Assembly: GCA_937875395.1 (NCBI GenBank)
Contig: CALNCU010000282.1
Span: 1-7,056, forward strand
Direction of reading: 5' to 3'
DNA from: an uncultured Armatimonadota bacterium
GTDB taxonomy: Bacteria > Armatimonadota > UBA5829 > DTJY01
Length of the DNA: 7,056 nucleotides
Shown here: piece after piece, positions 6,015-7,056 of the stretch
How positions within the stretch are numbered: the first letter of the stretch is position 1
Layout: every line of letters begins with the position of its first letter
The notes under the pieces: model-generated
Told to the model about the DNA's origin: nothing
The model's database searches: none
What the model saw: the letters and a program-made list of their open reading frames with translations, nothing else
Position numbers and translations under genes: made by a program

Positions 6015-7056
6015 ATGATTTGCGTAGCACACACAAACAGCAATTTTGAGCGCGAACCCATGTTGGCCCCGTTCGGCTTCAAAGGCGGATACCTTACGGA
6101 ACTCTGGCAAACCGTGGCCTTAATAAGCAGCCATACCGGATGCACAGGTATAGGCCTGGGCACGCAGAGTTCGCTCTGGTCGGATGCGTCAATCTTTCTG
6201 CAGAACCCGGAATCGGTTGGAAACTCCATCATGTACCTTATGACTGCCTATGCCTTAAAACAGGCCCGAGGAATGGAGTTTGATACACCAATAGATCTTC
6301 TGGATAAGCTGTTGCCCATAACCTATGAGTACGGAAAGGCCATATCCGGCAATCCCAACCTTAGGCTTACATATGCGCTTAACGCTCTGGTAGCGGTAGA
6401 TAATGCCGCGTGGCAGCTCTATATGAAAGAGAATAAAATAAACAGTTTTGACGGCATGATTCCCCCGGAAATCCGCCCGGCGCTCTTATACAAGCACAAA
6501 GAGCTTGCCAGCATTCCGCTTATGAGTTACGGTGTGTCCCTTAACGATATAAACGGCGCCGTAGATGACGGATATTTCTTCCTCAAAATTAAAATAGGCT
6601 CAGACCCGGATAAAGATGGGGATCAGGAGAAGATGCTGGCCTGGGATATGGCCCGCCTCTCAAGCATACATAAAGCCGTAAAAGACAGGTGCATTCCATA
6701 CACGGAAGATGGGCATATTCCATACTACCTTGATGCAAACGGACGTTACAACAGCAAAGACCGCCTGCTTCGCCTGCTGGATTATGCAGATAAAATAGGC
6801 GCGCTTGAGCGGATTATACTACTGGAAGAACCCTTCCCGGAAGAGTGCCATGTAGATGTAAGAGACGTCCCCGTCCGGCTGGCGGCAGATGAGAGCGCGC
6901 ATTCTGATGCAGATGCCGCGCTAAGGATAGACATGGGCTACGGGGCAATAGCCCTTAAACCCATAGCAAAAACCATGAGCATGAGCCTTAAAATAGCCCG
7001 CATCGCCCATGAGCGCAACATACCATGCTTCTGCGCAGACCTTACCGTAAACCCGG
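6015..7056 (+). CDS. Enolase-superfamily enzyme (mandelate racemase/muconate lactonizing type), 3' end missing
   Basis: The frame stays open from ATG 6015 to the window end, giving 347 residues with the C-terminus missing. Enolase-superfamily enzymes abstract a proton alpha to a carboxylate, giving epimerases, sugar-acid dehydratases and cycloisomerases. The barrel motifs appear in order: KIK (K191, K193), the catalytic lysine strand; DAN (D240), EEP (E271) and ADES (D292), the three Mg2+ ligands; and ALKPIAK (K315), a second lysine. This pattern fits the MLE/dipeptide-epimerase-like subgroup better than mandelate racemase, which uses His-Asp. The N-terminal capping region includes PFGFKGGYLTELWQ (19-32). 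GGGG at 6004-6007, seven bases upstream, supports the start; ATG 6010 is closed by a stop after two codons. The gene lies 10 bases after the phosphatase and is probably cotranscribed with it. The substrate is unknown. Confidence 0.9.
   Translation, partial: MICVAHTNSNFEREPMLAPFGFKGGYLTELWQTVALISSHTGCTGIGLGTQSSLWSDASIFLQNPESVGNSIMYLMTAYALKQARGMEFDTPIDLLDKLLPITYEYGKAISGNPNLRLTYALNALVAVDNAAWQLYMKENKINSFDGMIPPEIRPALLYKHKELASIPLMSYGVSLNDINGAVDDGYFFLKIKIGSDPDKDGDQEKMLAWDMARLSSIHKAVKDRCIPYTEDGHIPYYLDANGRYNSKDRLLRLLDYADKIGALERIILLEEPFPEECHVDVRDVPVRLAADESAHSDADAALRIDMGYGAIALKPIAKTMSMSLKIARIAHERNIPCFCADLTVNP

Noticed and set aside
6010..6018. ATG at 6010 as the start of the enolase-family gene
   Set aside because: This frame reads ATG AAA TGA and stops at once. 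ATG 6015 opens the long frame and has a well-spaced GGGG upstream.

Overview
The window comes from a bacterium of roughly balanced GC content. Every gene lies on the + strand. Isoleucine is coded very often by ATA, one gene starts with TTG, and three ribosome binding sites are runs of G. Two Gfo/Idh/MocA oxidoreductases, a two-Cache SpoIIE-type phosphatase with its STAS and kinase partners, and an enolase-superfamily enzyme together would fit a carbohydrate-degrading Gram-negative lineage such as Lentisphaerota or a related PVC group. That placement is a guess from gene content; no rRNA or marker gene is present.

Layout. Bases 1-178 are non-coding and hold the right part of an interspersed palindromic repeat. 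A Gfo/Idh/MocA oxidoreductase (179-1435) follows. A 332-bp gap (1436-1767) holds three GC-rich palindromes built on GCTTCGG...CCGAAGC, two of which bound a complete copy of the same repeat element. A second Gfo/Idh/MocA paralogue (1768-3045) ends at a strong intrinsic terminator. A new transcription unit then begins with a candidate promoter and a perfect 14-bp palindrome. It carries a STAS anti-sigma-factor antagonist (3239-3574), an RsbW/SpoIIAB-like serine kinase (3574-3987), a membrane-anchored Cache-HAMP-PP2C phosphatase (4019-6004) and, 10 bp later, an enolase-superfamily enzyme (6015 to the window end, cut off).

How the genes work together. The three middle genes form a complete partner-switching input module. 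An outside signal would be sensed by the Cache domain, the phosphatase would dephosphorylate the STAS protein, and the STAS protein would then draw the kinase away from its target. No sigma factor is encoded here, so the output must lie elsewhere. The flanking dehydrogenases and the enolase-family enzyme are typical of sugar or sugar-acid catabolism. Their proximity suggests, but does not prove, that the switch controls such a pathway.

The least ordinary part is the repeat system. The same roughly 110-bp sequence (100 of 111 positions identical by direct count) sits immediately upstream of both oxidoreductase genes. It carries an unchanged -35/-10 pair and a hairpin whose stem shows a compensatory base-pair change between the copies.
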